From: Methylococcaceae bacterium
GTDB lineage: Bacteria; Pseudomonadota; Gammaproteobacteria; Methylococcales; Methylomonadaceae
DNA: 6,859 bases
Assembly (NCBI GenBank): GCA_030618325.1
Contig: JAUXDP010000171.1
Location: 1-6,859, forward strand
Direction of reading: 5' to 3'
Shown here: in pieces, positions 6,351 through 6,859 of the stretch
How positions within the stretch are numbered: the first letter of the stretch is position 1
Layout: each line of letters opens with the position of its first letter
The notes under the pieces: model-generated
Told to the model about the DNA's origin: nothing
Seen by the model: only the letters and a program-made list of their open reading frames with translations
The model's database searches: none
Translations under genes and position numbers: made by a program

Positions 6351-6823
6351 ACAAGCCACACACCTCAAAAGACACCCAAAAACCCGACGATATTCCAATA
6401 TCGCCGGGTTTTTTACGTCGAATGGCCATCGTTTTATATGATGCCTTGCTTTTGTTTGCCATACTTTTCTTCGCCACCGCACTGGTATTACCTTTTAATC
6501 ATGGTGAAGCATTCACCAACTCTCGTTTCCTCTTTCCTATCTATTTGGTCTGCATTAGTTTTGCGTATTACGGTTGGTTCTGGACGCATGGTGGGCAAAC
6601 GATAGGATTAAAAACTTGGAAATTTCAGGTTTTGACTATGGATCGAAAACCGATCACCTGGAAGTTGGCCTTGTTTCGCTTTTGTTTAGGGGGTATGTCC
6701 TGGATGGTATTTGGCGTAGGTTTCTTGTGGATTTTTTTCGACAAAGATAATCTGGCTTTACATGATAGGCTTTCAGGAACTATACTTCGCGCGGTCACGG
6801 ATGCGGATTTTATAGCGAGTTGA
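6347..6823 (+). CDS. RDD family membrane protein, start codon non-canonical or lost
   Basis: RDD proteins are small multi-span membrane proteins named for one conserved Arg and two Asp; most have no known role, and some are linked to ion exchange. From 6347 (AUA) the product is 158 aa. It has ISPGFLRRMAIVLYDALLL (residues 18-36) with Arg24/Arg25 and Asp32, THGGQTIGLKTWKFQV (80-95), and LALHDRLSGT (136-145) with Asp140. Membrane spans fall near 28-48, 60-79 and 108-131. The first ATG in frame (6422, codon 26) would give 133 aa but lose the conserved Arg, and has no ribosome-binding site: a T tract ends 8 nt before it. No ATG, GTG or TTG occurs between the upstream in-frame TAA (6344-6346) and 6422. 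The real start may be AUA 6347, coupled to the preceding stop, or the gene may have lost its start. A conventional annotation would be 6422-6823. Confidence 0.8.
   Translation: MNKPHTSKDTQKPDDIPISPGFLRRMAIVLYDALLLFAILFFATALVLPFNHGEAFTNSRFLFPIYLVCISFAYYGWFWTHGGQTIGLKTWKFQVLTMDRKPITWKLALFRFCLGGMSWMVFGVGFLWIFFDKDNLALHDRLSGTILRAVTDADFIAS
6378..6414 (+). terminator. Strong intrinsic terminator hairpin, lying inside the RDD reading frame
   Basis: The arms AACCCG-A-CGATATT (6381-6394) and AATATCG-C-CGGGTT (6397-6410) pair with a single A/C mismatch (13 of 14 positions) around a nominal 2-nt loop. The right arm runs into a T tract (6409-6414). On the left an A5 run (6378-6382) allows further A-U pairing and gives T5 on the opposite strand, so it could act in both directions. 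It lies 27 nt after the 58-aa ORF stop and 8 nt before the first ATG of the RDD gene. It fits a terminator for the small ORF, yet it also encodes conserved RDD residues up to GFL. Confidence 0.75.
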
Positions 6824-6859
6824 TTTTTGTCGATAGCTAGGCGCTGAAATGGGCGCATA

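Noticed and set aside
6335..6355. Programmed -1 frameshift joining the 58-aa ORF to the RDD frame at the TTTTTAAATAA run
   Set aside because: The T and A runs are in the wrong register for a slippery heptamer, and slipping on TTT (6342-6344) would place the TAA at 6344-6346 in the next codon.
6824..6859. Terminator or gene start after the RDD gene
   Set aside because: Only weak GCGC self-pairing without a T tract, and the window ends; nothing can be supported.

Overview
The window looks like chromosomal DNA of an AT-rich gammaproteobacterium. The gene order pcnB-folK-panB-panC is a classic gammaproteobacterial cluster, and each protein carries the diagnostic motifs of its family. The genus cannot be fixed from this sequence; an aquatic or methanotroph-like lineage is only a guess.

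Layout. A five-gene cluster occupies the left 5.8 kb, all on the minus strand and so read right to left: pcnB (poly(A) polymerase I), folK (HPPK, folate synthesis), panB and panC (pantothenate synthesis), and a 732-residue MscS-family channel. Junctions are tight: 33 nt between pcnB and folK, an ATGA overlap folK/panB, a TAATG overlap panB/panC, and 4 nt between panC and the channel gene. This strongly suggests one operon. In E. coli, panD lies near panBC; here the adjacent downstream gene is the channel instead.

To the right is a divergent intergenic region (about 5790-6173) with candidate promoters on both strands. It is followed on the plus strand by a 58-residue membrane protein of unknown function and an RDD-family membrane protein.

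The most interesting features are at translation starts. (1) pcnB has no ATG, GTG or TTG codon upstream of its catalytic core that could give a full protein. The conserved N-terminus reads open back to an AUU codon at 5789, preceded by AGGA at ideal spacing. This parallels the AUU start known for E. coli pcnB. (2) The RDD protein's conserved arginine motif lies upstream of its first ATG, in a stretch with no canonical start. The frame opens with AUA overlapping the stop codon of the 58-residue ORF (ATAA in place of a classic ATGA). (3) A near-perfect intrinsic-terminator hairpin with a T tract lies inside those same N-terminal codons. This arrangement could couple translation to read-through of the terminator.
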